A stretch of DNA of 64,000 nt, from the NCBI RefSeq assembly GCF_000247695.1, contig NW_004624742.1, positions 255,066 to 319,065 of the forward strand. The letters run 5' to 3'. Positions within the stretch are counted from its first letter, which is position 1; each line of letters starts with the position of its first letter. This document shows positions 23,921 through 37,024 of the stretch, piece after piece. The notes under the pieces were generated by a model that saw only the letters and a program-made list of their open reading frames with translations, made no database searches and was not told the origin of the DNA. The position numbers and the translations under genes were made by a program. The stretch is from Heterocephalus glaber. Lineage: Eukaryota > Chordata > Mammalia > Rodentia > Bathyergidae.

Positions 23921-24273
23921 TGGTTAGTTGTGTTTTGCATGGCATTTGTCCATTTTACTTCAGTTGTTACATTTATTCCATAAAATTGTTCATATTGCTT
24001 TCTTATCCATTATTTTATTATTTTAGTCTGCGATGATGGCACTACTTATTAAGCACTTAACATGTACTTGTCATTGTGTTACCTGCTCTACATGGAAGAT
24101 TTAATTTGAGTTTATCTGGTTCTGAATTGGTTACATCAAAAATTCTTACCTACTTAATGGTTATCCAAATAGCTACTGGTTGCTAACTATCCATTTGGCA
24201 GAGAAGCATTCTTATTTTGCACACTAGAGTCCCAAAGCATTAAGTGGCTTAGGGTATTTACGAACCCACAGCT

Positions 24274-24357
24274 TGGGCCGGGGATTTAGCTCAGTGGTTC
24301 CACCACCTGCTTTGCAAGCACAAGGACCTGAGTTTGATCCCTGCTACCAAAAAAAAA
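24274..24357 (+). mobile_element. ID SINE, sense, running into assembly gap
   Basis: GGGCCGGGGATTTAGCTCAG...GAGTTTGATCCCTGCTACC then an A run that ends in Ns. Its tail and downstream target duplication cannot be read, although A-rich sequence resumes at 24458. Confidence 0.9.
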
Positions 24358-24457
24358 NNNNNNNNNNNNNNNNNNNNNNNNNNNNNNNNNNNNNNNNNNN
24401 NNNNNNNNNNNNNNNNNNNNNNNNNNNNNNNNNNNNNNNNNNNNNNNNNNNNNNNNN
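24358..24457. other. Assembly gap (100 N)
   Basis: Exactly 100 Ns, a customary placeholder for a gap of unknown length, placed right in the ID poly(A) tail. Confidence 0.98.
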
Positions 24458-24479
24458 AAAATGTACCAATAAAAGAATC

Positions 24480-25359
24480 TAAGGAAAAATAAATAAATAA
24501 AATGGACAGCTTGCTTGAGGCAAGATTCCCAGTTTGAGCATCTAGGTTCCCCTAGTACAGTAAGAAAGGCTGATGTGTATCTTCGCAGTCTAGGGTAATA
24601 TGAGATCTCCATGCAATACTTAGGAAACCTTGTCTGAAGTACTATGGTATTAAATGCTTTCCCCATTCCTAATTGTTTGATCATGTGCTTTATTTTATAC
24701 ATACTACATTTTCTGTGGTATTTATATGTTAAAAGTATAAATGCACCTATGAAATGAAAGTTTACATGACTAGAAATAGTTGTTGAATAGTTAAATGAAG
24801 TGCAGTGTTTACTTTCTTCTGTTACATGAGCTTTTTATATACTGAAAAAATAAAACATAAAATTCTTATTTAAGCCTGATCTCTTCTTTCTGTCTGATAG
24901 AAATTCTAATACTCTTTCATCAGACTAGAAAAATCCTTAGAATCTGTAGAAAGGCTACATCCAGATACATATACAAAGAATATATATTCTCTTTAGTTTA
25001 CCCTGGAAAATATTTCACTAATATAACAGTGATGTTAATTACTTTAATAATATTTACTAATTGCAATTAAAATAGTGATATTTTAAATTAATAACATTTT
25101 GGACTTTCTTATTTTGTTCAGATAATGTTGAGATGCAAGCCAGACACCAAGCATTTTTAAAAATGAAATATTACACTCAAGGTGATTTTTGTACCTGGGG
25201 AACGGAGGAAAGGCTCTCATCTGCCAACTGGGCAACATCTCTGTCCTTCTGGGTGTATTGTGTATTTTTTCTCACCCTCAGAGACTACTCTGGTATTCAT
25301 ATAAATATTTCACAGAAATGATTTCTCCAGTACCATAAACCGTTTCTTTAACCTGGGTC
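24480..25359. other. DPYD: Unique intron sequence
   Basis: AT-rich, no family recognised. Confidence 0.5.
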
Positions 25360-25620
25360 CCAACCCTTGCTTGAATTTGAAATATCCTACTTCCCGGCCC
25401 CTGACCTACCTATTAATCTTCAGAGTGTCCAGCTGGAGTCATGTGCCTCGCACAGAGCCCTCCTTGACCACCTCGGTCTTCCCAGCTTTCCCTGTCCTCT
25501 GAGTTTCTACATTGTCTGTTGTCTGCTCTCACAAAAAATGGCATGTACATATGTGTTACCCATTTTTTTCATCTCACCTATTTTGACCTACAAGTTTGTA
25601 GAGAACACTGTTTCTGCTGC
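25360..25620 (+). repeat. Probable L2 LINE fragment, sense
   Basis: AGAGCCCTCCTTGACCACCTCGGTCTTCCC, a short TGTCTGTTGTCTGCTCTC part and ACAAGTTTGTAGAGAACACTG resemble the L2 3' region. Divergent. Confidence 0.45.
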
Positions 25621-25675
25621 CTTCACCAAGGGGTCACTCTGCTGGGTGCAAGAAATAACCTCCCTCAGCACTTCA

Positions 25676-25772
25676 AAAGGAAAGACAAAGGAAGAAAAGA
25701 GGAAAGAAGAAAGGAAGGGAGGGAAGAAGCATGAAAGATGGAAGAAAAGGAAGGGAGGGAGGGGACTTTTAA
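25676..25772. repeat. GA-rich (GGAA)n low-complexity tract
   Basis: Runs of GGAAAGAAGAAAGGAAGGGAGGGAAG on the + strand. Confidence 0.85.
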
Positions 25773-26784
25773 CTGAAAATATAGAAATAATTTCTTGTAT
25801 TCTACCCTACTGAAATTCAGGGGAAAAAAAATGGTTGTCAGTGAATCAAGAGAGCAACTAATCAGTAGAACCCTCCTTTCCAAAGTGCCTTGTCAGTTTT
25901 ATAGAGAGTGTTTGTTCTCAGATGGTTCCAACATGGGCCCATATGCAGTTGTCCTTGTCTAGACTACATCTTTGAAAATTGTCCACCCTAAAGAAGAAAA
26001 CAAAACATTATTGCCTTATATACTCTGTGGGTTTCAGCAGACTCAGAGGAATGCAGTCTTATCCCAGAGCACAGAAATGTACACATGTAATTCATTGTCA
26101 AGTGAAAAGAGAATGCATTACTGAGAATGAAAGGAAAGGTTTTACAGTGTGGCAGGCACTACCATGGACCCCTGGCCATAGAACTACCCTCAGAGCAAGC
26201 AGGGCACAGATGTCAGAGGAAACAAAATCATGACTTTTCGAAAAATAATAAGATTTTAGTGAATGGGAGAACTGTTTGTTATTTTTTTATATTCTTGGAA
26301 TAAAATACTTTAGTTTTCATCCTGGATTTTCCCAAGGGTAAAATGCAATTCTGATCATCAGCATTATCATTATTACTATAATCTTCCGTTTTCTGCTTTT
26401 CAAATAACCATCTGTGAATACACAAAGAATGGCGAGAATTTATGTAGTATGAAACCTTTTGATTTGGACATCCTGAAGTAAAAACCACATGAGAAATGTT
26501 TGTATATCAAGTCTACTAACTCTGTAATGGTTCAAAATGTCTCTTTTGAATAGTTCATCTACTTATATTTATAGATAAACTCCTTAAATTTATAGACAAA
26601 ATATGTTGCAAAAGTACTAATCTGGGAGATACTGAAGCATATGGTAATCTGAAAATACAGAAAATCTCTCATATTTAATCCTAGCAGTGGATTTTACTGT
26701 GATATTATAAACTAATTGTTTTCTTGTTGTAATAAATTAAGTAGTCACACAACCCTGCCTTTCTTACATACACATACCTTTCTT
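25773..26784. other. DPYD: Unique intron sequence
   Basis: No exon, RNA gene or repeat family recognised. Confidence 0.5.
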
Positions 26785-26890
26785 ACATACTTCACTTTTT
26801 GCCTGAATTTCCTTATCTGTAATGGGAATAATGCATATGTGATTTATAATTATGTGAGCATATAAAATATGTGGATAATTTACCAGAGCA
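26785..26890 (+). repeat. MIR SINE 3' half, sense
   Basis: CTGAATTTCCTTATCTGTAATGGGAATAATG is a clear MIR 'CTCAGTTTCCTCATCTGTAAAATGGGGATAATA' segment, followed by decayed 3' sequence. Confidence 0.65.
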
Positions 26891-28329
26891 ATTAAAAAGA
26901 TATTGCTATTGAGTTGGGGTTATAATTTCATTTTAGCACATGTAATTTAGAAAATATGAAAAGTCTCAGAGTTTTACCACAGGCAACCCAGAAACATTAC
27001 ATGTTCCCCCATCAATGGTTCTTAGTGGGACAGTTTGCTGAAAAGCAAAGAGGAAACAGGGATTTTGTCCATTATCAATGCTAAACACTATTTGAAGTCT
27101 ATCAATTACTTATAGTTACTCTTGATAACTCTGTTTTAAAATTGTGGACCATTTTTAGGCCAAAATGTACTGAAATGTTTAAGACTGATAGTAAAATTTG
27201 TATCTTTTCTTCTGTATGCAGATTATAAAGCAAACAATATATTGAATATTTTATACATATTTATAGATGTATATTATTTTGTTTGCACCAGCCAATTATA
27301 TGAATCAGTTCACAAAAATCTCCATTCTTATTTCTAAAGAAAATTCGCATGTTGTAGAATCTCCCGTGTAAATTAGAACAACTTGGAAATCACAAAAATG
27401 TGCCTATTTCAATGATCCTTTTTTTCTAGCTGTGTCTTTCCTCTGTAAACATGTCAGCACATTGGATTTTTTTCTAAATCTGAATGTCCTCTCTGGCCAT
27501 ATTGAAGAATGTGCTTACTGTACTGTTTCATTAAACTGCTGTGTTATCAGGTAATTGTTTAAACATAATGCCATAGCACTATCAAAAGGAAAGGTGAACT
27601 AATGGCATTTGCAAATGTCAGGGATTATCTTAACACTTTTATTATAGTTTATAAAAAGTAGGTTCAGGGCATTTCTTGGCAATTATTTCCACAGAAATTG
27701 GTTATTTAAATAAATTGCTAATTATCTGAAGATGACAGTATTGAAAATGCTACTAATGAGTTGTTTAATAAGTATAGCTTGTGGTGGCCACCTACAGGTT
27801 GAAAATAGAAAGAACACAAAGGTTATGTGTAGTAAAAGCTTTATGTCTTTCCTTCTAGTAATACATTAAAAGATACTTAGCTCTTCATTTTATGTCTTGG
27901 ACAATGTAGTGAGTTTCTAAGTTCTTTATACATTATGGGTTTTCTTGTAAATCAAATTTCACTTGCTTCTGTAATTGTCGTCCTATCATTCTTAGATATA
28001 ATTATCATTGGTTGTAGCTAGTATGATTTTGTAATTTATCATCCCAATTGAAATGCTTTTGGAGTCAAAAATAGTGTTGTTTATAATTACATCATGTAAT
28101 TACAAATAGGTACAGGTATAATAAATTGGGATTCTCCTGGGTAAACTGGGCCATATGGTCACTTTACTTACAGCAATTGCTAACTACTCTAGCTGTAAAT
28201 TAACTCCCATCCAATTATTAATATAATGATAATATTCTTGGTTTATCACCTGAATAATATATCTTTATTATTTATAAAAACATCTTTCTGAAACTTCATT
28301 TATATTCAAACATTTAACACAAGGAAAAA
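26891..28329. other. DPYD: Unique intron sequence
   Basis: About 1.4 kb with no recognised element; frequent stops in all frames. Confidence 0.5.
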
Positions 28330-28560
28330 GTATAGCGTTGCAGTTAAGAGTATGATATTGGGAGTTAAGTGCGCTTGGGTTCAAATATTGGATCCACACT
28401 TTCTTATAGAGTGATCTTGAGGGTGTGATATTTATCCCAATTGAGTCTGAGTTTACACGTTTCTAAAATTGAGACAAAACACCTCTGTCATAGTGATATC
28501 ATCAGGACAGTGTATGCAAAAATACATAGGAAAATAGCTGGCAATTACAAAACACTAAGA
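28330..28560 (+). repeat. MIR SINE, sense
   Basis: GTTGCAGTTAAGAGTATGATATTGGGAGTTAAGTGCGCTTGGGTTCAAATATTGGATCC is the MIR 5' half; GAGTTTACACGTTTCTAAAATTGAG and CATAGGAAAATAGCTGGCA fit the 3' half. Confidence 0.65.
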
Positions 28561-29825
28561 AGAAGAATTTATACTTTATATACTTAATATTAAAATTTCA
28601 TTTTAACTATGCTTGCTTTTTTGTACTTTTTATCTGTACTACCTCTTGAGAATCTATAAAGCATGTAAGATTACTTTTTAAACTGCCATGACAAAGTTTA
28701 CTGTATCCTCAGTCTTTGAATGGGAAAAGATCTAATATGTCCTACATTAGTAAAGCCTTTCTATTGCATCCTGCCTACTAAGGTATTGTGTAGATTCAAG
28801 GAATAGCAAGGTCCCATTGTAGCTCAGTTTATTGCTGAATTTATAAAAAATAATAATAATAAGTAATAAAACCTAAAATATATACTGTTCTATGTCTGCT
28901 TTCAAAAAAAACCATTTCTTACTGATTACCTTTCAAACATTTGAAAACAACTATTAGAATTCCCTTAAGCCATTATCCAGGGATATAAGTGTGTGTATGT
29001 GTGTTTGTGTGTGTGTTTGTGTGTGAAAGAGGAGAAGTGGCAAGAAAGATCATCTTATTCACTTTTTTTTGTTAATCTTTCACTGAAAATAATGTGCACA
29101 GAACTGAATGTGGGTTTTGGACATACAGAGAATGGAATCATTGCACATCCCATAAATAAAAATTTCACAGCCCAAATTCTAGTGACACTTACTGTTATTA
29201 AGTGAATTTTAGGAAGATTATAAAAAGTCATTTTTCATTACCATGTAAGTTATAAATGCCTTATCTGAAAAAAATCAATGTCAAGTGTAACTTATCAAGC
29301 TCAAAAGTTCCTCTTCAAACTCCTCACTGTTGGGTTCACCTGATTTCCCAGAGATGATGACTTTTAAGAGTTTAAAACTCAACATTCTTCACATTTACAT
29401 GCATGTGCAGTAAATGTAATCATGCACTTTTTGCCAGTGTTGAGACCATACCATATGTATTATTCTGTTCCTTGTGTTTAATTCTTAATGTTATATATTA
29501 AAGATATTTGAATGTCAATTTCAAATGCCTCTGAGTTTATCAGTCATCTGTGTTCATGTAACTTTGTGTCTACTGTGATAGACTCCATGGAACTGAATAT
29601 CTGTATGAAAATCCATATCTATTTAGATATCATAAATTACATTTTAAAATATAATAAAGTTTTATTCATTAAAATATTCACATTTACAATGGTAGACTCA
29701 AGCTATGAATAATCAGAATTTTCTAAAATAAGTTAATATGCATTATAAAATCCCCAATCCACCCCTTAAGTATTGTTTTTCTTTATATGTTTATTTTTCT
29801 GGTCAAGTTTCTCTGGTTTTGGTAA
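28561..29825. other. DPYD: Mostly unique intron
   Basis: Contains an imperfect TG repeat at 28989-29025; otherwise nothing recognised. Confidence 0.5.
28989..29025. repeat. Imperfect (TG)n microsatellite
   Basis: TG units with ATG and TTTG interruptions. Confidence 0.9.
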
Positions 29826-30055
29826 TACTATGAACATATATACTATGAGCTAAGCACTGTGCTGACTGCTTTCCATGAATTGTATAATTTAATACTCTCT
29901 AAATTGCCAAGAAATATTGACATAAAGTCCCTGTTTTACAGATAGGGAAGACTTGTGTTTTAAGAGGTTAAAGATCTTGCTCAAAGTCACAATCATATAA
30001 AGCAACCGAGCTAAGGTCTAAACACAGTTGTTTCCCTTATGCACTTGCCCTTAGC
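29826..30055 (-). repeat. MIR SINE, near full length, antisense
   Basis: ACTATGAGCTAAGCACTGTGCTGACTGC, then TTTTACAGATAGGGAAGACTTG and GAGGTTAAAGATCTTGCTCAAAGTCACA follow the antisense MIR in order. Confidence 0.75.
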
Positions 30056-30149
30056 ATTAGACAATATTAATACTGGTTTTCTCAGGTAAAGACATCCCTC
30101 TTTGCAATTATTACACTGACATTTCCCAATAATCACTGAAACATACGAT

Positions 30150-30345
30150 CCTCTTGTCAGAGACTTGCTTTTTAATCCCAGTCTATTCCTTTTAAACCAT
30201 GTGACATTGGATGAGTTATTTATTCAGCTTGAGCTTCTCTTTATTCATATAAAAAATAGAGATGACAGTGTCTGTCTCCACGGAGTTGTAAGGGTTAAGT
30301 TACACCATGTACATGAAGCCCCAGCCTCAGTTTTGGACTTATGGA
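30150..30345 (+). repeat. MIR SINE, sense
   Basis: Order fits MIR: AACCATGTGACATTGGATGAGTTATTTATTCAG, then TCTTTATTCATATAAAAAATAGAGATGACAG and GAGTTGTAAGGGTTAAGTTACACCATGTA. The 75-90% intact layout makes this one of the better copies. Confidence 0.65.
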
Positions 30346-30499
30346 AATCACATGAATGAGTGATCCTGCTATTCCCACTATTAGCAGCTGACCCTTCAAG
30401 AAAGGAAAAGGACCCCATTATTGGTGAAGACTGTTAATTCTATTGCTTTAAAATAAATTACCTGGCACAGGCTAGGTACAGAGTTATTGAATATAAATT

Positions 30500-31779
30500 G
30501 AGTGGACATACTGAATATGTTAAGGTGCAGATAAATATAGCTATAAAGATATGAAGACTTGGAAAAAGAAATAAAAATACAACTTAAATTTAAATATTTT
30601 AATAATAAAAATTTCAGCTGTTCCAAAGAAAATATTTTAGTTTAGTTATTTAATAATAATATAAAACAACTGCTTTTGCTTTTTCTCATTTCTCTCCTTT
30701 AGATTTCACAGTTCTACATATAACCCTAGATCCTTTCAGTACTTAATTTTCTGTTTGAATTATGCTAATGTTCTCAGAGGACCATGTGTAAAGATGTATT
30801 TTTAAATAGCTGTGCCTCACATATTTATTAGTATATTAGCTTCATTAACATTTTAAACTTGTTTTAGTAAGGAATAAATTTGTTGGTGCTTCATTTATAT
30901 GTGTTTATAAGAATCAACTTTCAACTCTTCAATCCTTGAATTTCTTGATTTATTAATATTTTCTTTCTTCTGGATAATGTTAAAACTATTAACACTTAGA
31001 CAAAGTTCAATTTCTAATGAATGTGGTACTCACTAAATTCATTATATTTTTAATTAATGTAAGCAAATTAAAACTACATTTTTTGTATACACAATGAGAA
31101 CAAGTGAGTATGTATTATAACCCAATTTCTGTTTTATTATCAGCTAAAGCTATTATCAGGGAGTTTATTGTGGACTTAGTTCTTACAATTAATTGTGTAA
31201 TAGTAGCTGTCCTAGCAGTCAAATGATTAGGAAAAAAGCAAACAGAATTAAACTCAATTATTCAAACTCTGATTATCCAAAATTAGCATATGTTCCACAC
31301 TTATCTTGCCACTAAAAATTATTTTTCTCACCAAAGATTCACTCAAAGTATATCACTCTCTCTTTTTTCATCAGTAAACTTAAAACCTTGTATATTGGTT
31401 TCATATATGGACCTTTTGGCTCTCAAAAATTGTTTAAATAATTGATGTCTGCTTTTGAGATTTTTACCTTTGAAGTCAAAGTAATCTTATCAAAATTATG
31501 GCATTGATAAACTACAGCTGTTAGGGAAGGAGAAAAAGGAAAGTACTGCGTGGTTCTCTCGAGATGACAGAGGACATAAAGTTCTATTACCATAGGCATC
31601 ATGCTTCTGTCTCCAATTTAAAAATTTGTTTCATTGTATCACTAAACATGCAAGAATAGCATGGGAGGCAGTGTCAAAGTAAACTAAATGCTTTCTCTAA
31701 AATTAATTGCCCTTGAGGTTAGTACAGATTGCAATAGCAAATTCTTCTATAATTTTTCATATGTGCCTTTGAAATACAT
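30500..31779. other. DPYD: Unique intron sequence
   Basis: AT-rich; no exon or repeat family recognised. A possible MIR 3' end precedes it at about 30455-30500 (ACCTGGCACAGGCTAGGTAC). Confidence 0.5.
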
Positions 31780-31920
31780 GAAATAATATAATCCTCAAAA
31801 TTACTCTATAACGTTGTTATTAAAATTCTTTGAATTGAGGTACACTGAAATTGAGAAATTTTCAGAAAATCTTGCAGCTTGTAATTAATGCAACTAGCGT
31901 TCAACTTCAGCTATAACCCC
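31780..31920 (-). repeat. Probable MIR SINE, antisense
   Basis: AATCCTCAAAATTACTCTATAACGTTGTTATT and CACTGAAATTGAGAAATTTTCAG fit antisense MIR ('ATCCTCACAACAACCCTATGAGG', 'GAGGAAACTGAGG'). Confidence 0.5.
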
Positions 31921-32958
31921 TTTTGTCTGCCTGTCTGCTTTCTTTCTAGAAATCATGATACTCAAACAAATATGTACTTTTCTAATGGAACATTAGTACA
32001 CAATGAATAATTAGACTCGAACAATTTACCTTGAAGCAACCTATTAAGATCATGAGGGCTGATGTTCAGAGTATCTATCCTGGGTATATGGTTAGGACAC
32101 AAACAGATTAATCAGGAAAATAAAGATATAAGTGCTTAATAAATATTTTGTGAACAGACAGATGGACATATAAAGGATAAATGAAAGTTGTAAGAATCCC
32201 AATTTCATCATGTTAAATTCCTGTATACATATCAATTCATATTATACCTAATAGTAACATTTTTGAAATTGTGTTTAAAATGATATTTCAAAAACAATAC
32301 TGTAATTTTCTTAAGGAAAAATTATTTCATCAAAATCAGATTGATTAACAATTCAGAAATCTCTGGCTTACGGAAATGTTTTTCTAAAGCAGGAATCAAT
32401 CCAAAAAAGTTACATGCAGTGTCTTAAATATCTGTGACTTCGATACACTGATTTGAATTTTAAGTTTTGACTACTTGAAGGGCCCAGATTGATAATAGAC
32501 CAACAGTTCTAGGCAGAAACAATGGTGCAACTCAAAATTCCAGTTCAAAGTTTGAAAGTGCAGCTCGTTTCAAAAGGTGGAGACCTAAAATACCTTGATT
32601 TTTCTTGGAGGATTCCATACAGTTGAAGCAGAATGGCTTGATGTAACTGAACTTCCTAATAGGTTCATCTGCCCTGTGCCCCACGCAGATGAGAGATTGA
32701 TTTAAACTGCATAGCACCTATTGGTTCATTTAAGCTTATAGGATTTCAATTTTGTGAAGCTTGTTCAGTTTTGTGCAACTTGTTCTTTCCTTAAGTATAG
32801 AACCTAAATTTACATTTCTTAAATGTTTCAAACTGGCTTCTTCCTAGTCTTGTATTGCTGTGATTCTGGAACTCTTTCTGCAATCTAACTGGCATGCACA
32901 TATATATGTCTGTATTATACTGTTATATGCATTTCCTTAAAACTGAAAGTATTATCTT

Positions 32959-32979
32959 TTTGGGGGGAGTACTGGGGAT
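32959..32979 (-). mobile_element. Severely 5'-truncated ID SINE, antisense
   Basis: Only the last ~20 bp of an antisense ID remain (AGTACTGGGGATCAAACT, after a short T/G tail). GTATTATCTT occurs on both sides (32949-32958 and 32980-32989). Very short, so the call leans on the paired flanks. Confidence 0.6.
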
Positions 32980-34162
32980 CAAACTGACGGTATTATCTTG
33001 AACTTATTATTTCTTCACTTCTGGCATCTTAAATCTAAAAATAAATTTTTACATTACAATTTATAAAGATCTTTTCATACACCTTCAGTTTCCTTCCCGG
33101 AACTTTTCTTGGTGAATAAAAGTCATTTATAAAGTCGATTTCCCCATAAACATGCAGAGAACAGGTAGATTATACGCCATATTAAATCAGTTGAGTTATT
33201 TTTAAAAATAAAATGCAGTTTATAGTGAAAATAAAAGCTTTCTTTAATAATGTACTACTGCCCAACAACAGAAGGATACATTTCTTCATTTTTGGATCAC
33301 ATTTCCTCAGAGAACGTTAATTATCCTTAATTTTTTTAAAAAAGAAAACTTTATTAGTTTGAAAGCTTTTTATGTTCATTAAGTAGATTAGAAAAGTTGC
33401 AGAAGAGGAAGAAAAACATGGGATAGAAAATGTCGTATGGACCTAATTGAACATCCTTAAATGCCAGTGAAGATTTGCTGATGTTTTTTAACACCTGTGT
33501 AATACTGTTGCCCTTTAAATGTAACTGGTTAAATTTTCAAAGCTGTGTCCTGGGATTTTGCCATTTGATGTCCATTAATATCAATTGGAATTTGCGGCCG
33601 AATCCCTGTATACTACTTTGAAATTTTACCCCTTAGTGTTAATGATAGTCTTCTAACAGTGCAGTTAGAAATAAATTATTTATCTGCTTAGTTCAAATTT
33701 TCTTTAGTCTCTTGGGTCAACTAAATAAGAGGGGTAGTATTCCAATATTTCTTTATTACTTCAAAGCAACATGTATATAAAGAATCCATTAGCTTAGTAT
33801 GTGTCAAAAACATGTCAATTATACTGTGCAGAGTTAGCTTTATATCTATCTGAAGGTTTAAGGTGTAGATTTCTGTAAAAATGGTTTGCTTTAAATTTTA
33901 TTCTCATTTAGATTTCTTTTAATGTAACTGTAGATATGTATATGTAATTGTATATATGTATTCTCAGTATAAATTCTCCTGCCCACCATCTTCACCTTTT
34001 TATGATTCAAACTTGAAGAGTAAAAAGAAATAATTGATAAATATTTTTATGTAAAAATAAAGTCTTCATGTCCAGTTTGTAACTTTTTCTAACTGAATAC
34101 CTTATATTCTAAAGTATCAGCATTGAATATTCTTGATTAACAATTACTGATAAAGGGGTGCT

Positions 34163-34189
34163 TGTGTGTGTGTTTGTGTGTGTGTGTGT
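34163..34189. repeat. (TG)n microsatellite
   Basis: TG repeat with one TTTG break. Confidence 0.9.
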
Positions 34190-34324
34190 CAGAGCAACAA
34201 GCAGACATTTCCACAAACATCTTTGCATTGAGTTCAAAAACATCAGTAATCCATGCATTTCATTCTATCCAAAGTGAATATGAACAGGATTAAAAAAAAA
34301 TGTCACTGAGGTCTTTGTTAAAAA

Positions 34325-34750
34325 TGTATCTTTTTAGAGAAACCATAGGTTCACAGCAAAATTGAGAGGAAAGTACAGAGATTATCCATATACCAGCTGC
34401 CCTGGTGTGCATAGCCTCTCTCATTTTCAACATACTTCCCCAAGTAATACATTTGTTCAAGTTGATGAGCTTAAATTGACATATTATCACCCGAAGTCCA
34501 CTTTTGTTAGATTTCACTCTTGGTGCTATACATTCTCTGAACTAAGATGGATGTACAACAACATGCATCCACCTTTATAGTATCACATAGTATTTTCACT
34601 GTCTTAAAGAACCTCTTTGCTCTGTGTGCTAATCCTTGCCTCCTTCCACTATTCCCTCAACCACTGACCTTTTTACTGCCTCTGCAGTTTTGTTTTTTCT
34701 AGAATATAGTATTGTAGTTGGAATTGTATAGGATGCATTCTTTTCAAATT
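34325..34750 (-). repeat. Ancient L1 (L1ME-like) 3' region, antisense
   Basis: Well-preserved order of motifs: AAATTGAGAGGAAAGTACAGAGATTATCC, CATATTATCACCCGAAGTCC, TTTCACTCTTGGTGCTATACATTC, ATAGTATCACATAGTATTTTCACTG and ACTGACCTTTTTACTGCCTC. Confidence 0.75.
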
Positions 34751-35606
34751 AAAAGTTACCAATTTCAAGACACATACACTCTACTCTATGTGCTTTCTGA
34801 AAATGAGAGTTTGAATACATATGTATTAATAATGCTGATTGTGCTTGTGGAAATGATGGTAAAATACTACATGGGGATGAACCAGATATATATTGTGTGT
34901 TTTGTTGGGTCCTGACTTACAATAGTGTCAAATTCTTGTACAAGTAGAGCTATATTTAGTAGAAAACATACCTTTAAAGAACTGTTGACTTTTGAATGAA
35001 CACCAAGAATATCAACTTAAGTTATTCTATTATAACACCATTAATTTAATCCTGGATATTTAATACTTGAGGGTCTAAGAGTCTAAAGGAGGTTTAGTAC
35101 AGTTTAAAGCTTCTAGTGTTCTGACAATCTGTGTGATTTTCAAGAAATTAAGGACTAATATACTGTTAATATCTGGCTAATTTAAAAAATATACCTATAT
35201 ATAGAGAGAGACTACTTGATTCTAGTAAGTTATCTTTAACTTGGTGAAATTTTTCTAATATGTGAAAATTATATTGTTCTCATGACATTTCTTCAAATAC
35301 ATGTACAAAGCAATATGGAATCTGTAAATTCATCAGCACCTTGCTTGTTTTTACAGTATCTATATTCACAACAGCTGCTTTATACTTTGCAGAAACATAA
35401 CAGAGTTGTATGTCTATTTATGTATTGTATGATTATTTTTCTTTCTCAAAACCTTCTGTTTCTTGCTTTTTTAAAAAACAGATGCTTGAATGTTCCATAC
35501 AACCTTTACACATTACTGTATATCAAATTATAATTTGCATGTATTTTATGCAAGAGTTCTAGGGTTGCTATACTCACTTGCATAGCTTCTCATCATTCAG
35601 CAATAC
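34751..35606. other. DPYD: Unique intron sequence
   Basis: AT-rich intron directly upstream of the exon-proximal ID; no element recognised. Confidence 0.5.
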
Positions 35607-35619
35607 CATCAAAGTTCTT

Positions 35620-35698
35620 TTTTTTGGTACCGGGGATCAAACTCAGGACCTTGCACTCGCAAGGCAGTTGCGGTGCCACTGAGCTAAATCACCAGCCC
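35620..35698 (-). mobile_element. ID SINE, antisense, close to exon 19
   Basis: Poly(T) then GGTACCGGGGATCAAACTCAGG...GAGCTAAATCACCAGCCC. The 13-bp target duplication CATCAAAGTTCTT is perfect (35607-35619 and 35700-35712). It ends 206 bp before exon 19. Confidence 0.94.
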
Positions 35699-35873
35699 TC
35701 ATCAAAGTTCTTAAAATAAATACATTCATTGACAAATTATCAGACTTTGAAATATAACATTTATATATTAGATATCTATATATCCTAGTAAAGATAAGGA
35801 AATTTGAAATTTCTCTAATACAATATTACTATATAATGGTAAATACAAGGCAGTGTGTTCCAGAGTTCAACAT

Positions 35874-36643
<770 letters not shown>

Positions 36644-37024
36644 GTGTACCAATTCAATCTACTCTATTCAAGATAGAAGTCATGAACAGGCGAAATGTAC
36701 AATTCAAAAGAAGCTTTATTAGACATGTGCTGCAGCATAAGGAGGAACAGTGTATATGCTAATCCACTAAGCATATAGGGGAAGCTATTTGTGTGGGAAA
36801 AATGCATGCTCATGCATCCACAGCATTCTGCTAGCTAACCATAGATGGGTTGTCAAAGGTATTCTTGGACCAAATTAAAGATAGCTGCAGAGCGGCAAAG
36901 ATATCCAAACAGGCTGTGGGGTGGGATCATCTTTTATGAACCTGCCATCCAAGCATGCTGAAGCCAAAGAAATATCTCCCAGGAAATTCATATGGTCATC
37001 CACAAGGCATTTGGGGCAGCCACA
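36644..37024 (-). mobile_element. Probable ERVL-like solo LTR, antisense
   Basis: On the minus strand it begins TGTGGCTGCCCCAAATGCC and near its end carries CATGTCTAATAAAGCTTC, a poly(A) signal in the expected LTR position. Base composition is richer than the flanks. The left edge is uncertain and no target duplication was found, so another LTR class is possible. Confidence 0.5.

Larger units (their letters stand above)
20600..24000 (-). repeat. Old mammalian L1 (L1MA-like), antisense, with nested inserts
   Basis: The host element reads (antisense) from the L1 3' UTR through ORF2: GAATATTATTTTACTTTACATATATATCACATTTTCTTTATCC, then ATTAATTCTTTGTCAGATGAATAGTTTGC, then more 5' ORF2 sequence to about 24000. 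It is interrupted by an ID (21379), a MaLR piece (21546), an L1 3' end (22455) and two IDs (23668, 23821). Two copies of the same 3' UTR motif lie side by side at about 20625-20695 and 20720-20810. Confidence 0.65.
31921..34319. other. DPYD: Mostly unique intron
   Basis: Holds a truncated ID (32959-32979) and a TG repeat (34163-34189); nothing else recognised. Confidence 0.5.

Noticed and set aside
23553..23945. Overlapping open frames of about 100-118 codons
   Set aside because: They run through two antisense IDs and old L1 sequence; ID bodies often read open by chance.
28805..28865. Possible ID (TTGTAGCTCAGT then an AATAAT tail)
   Set aside because: Too short and lacks the B box; cannot be told from chance.
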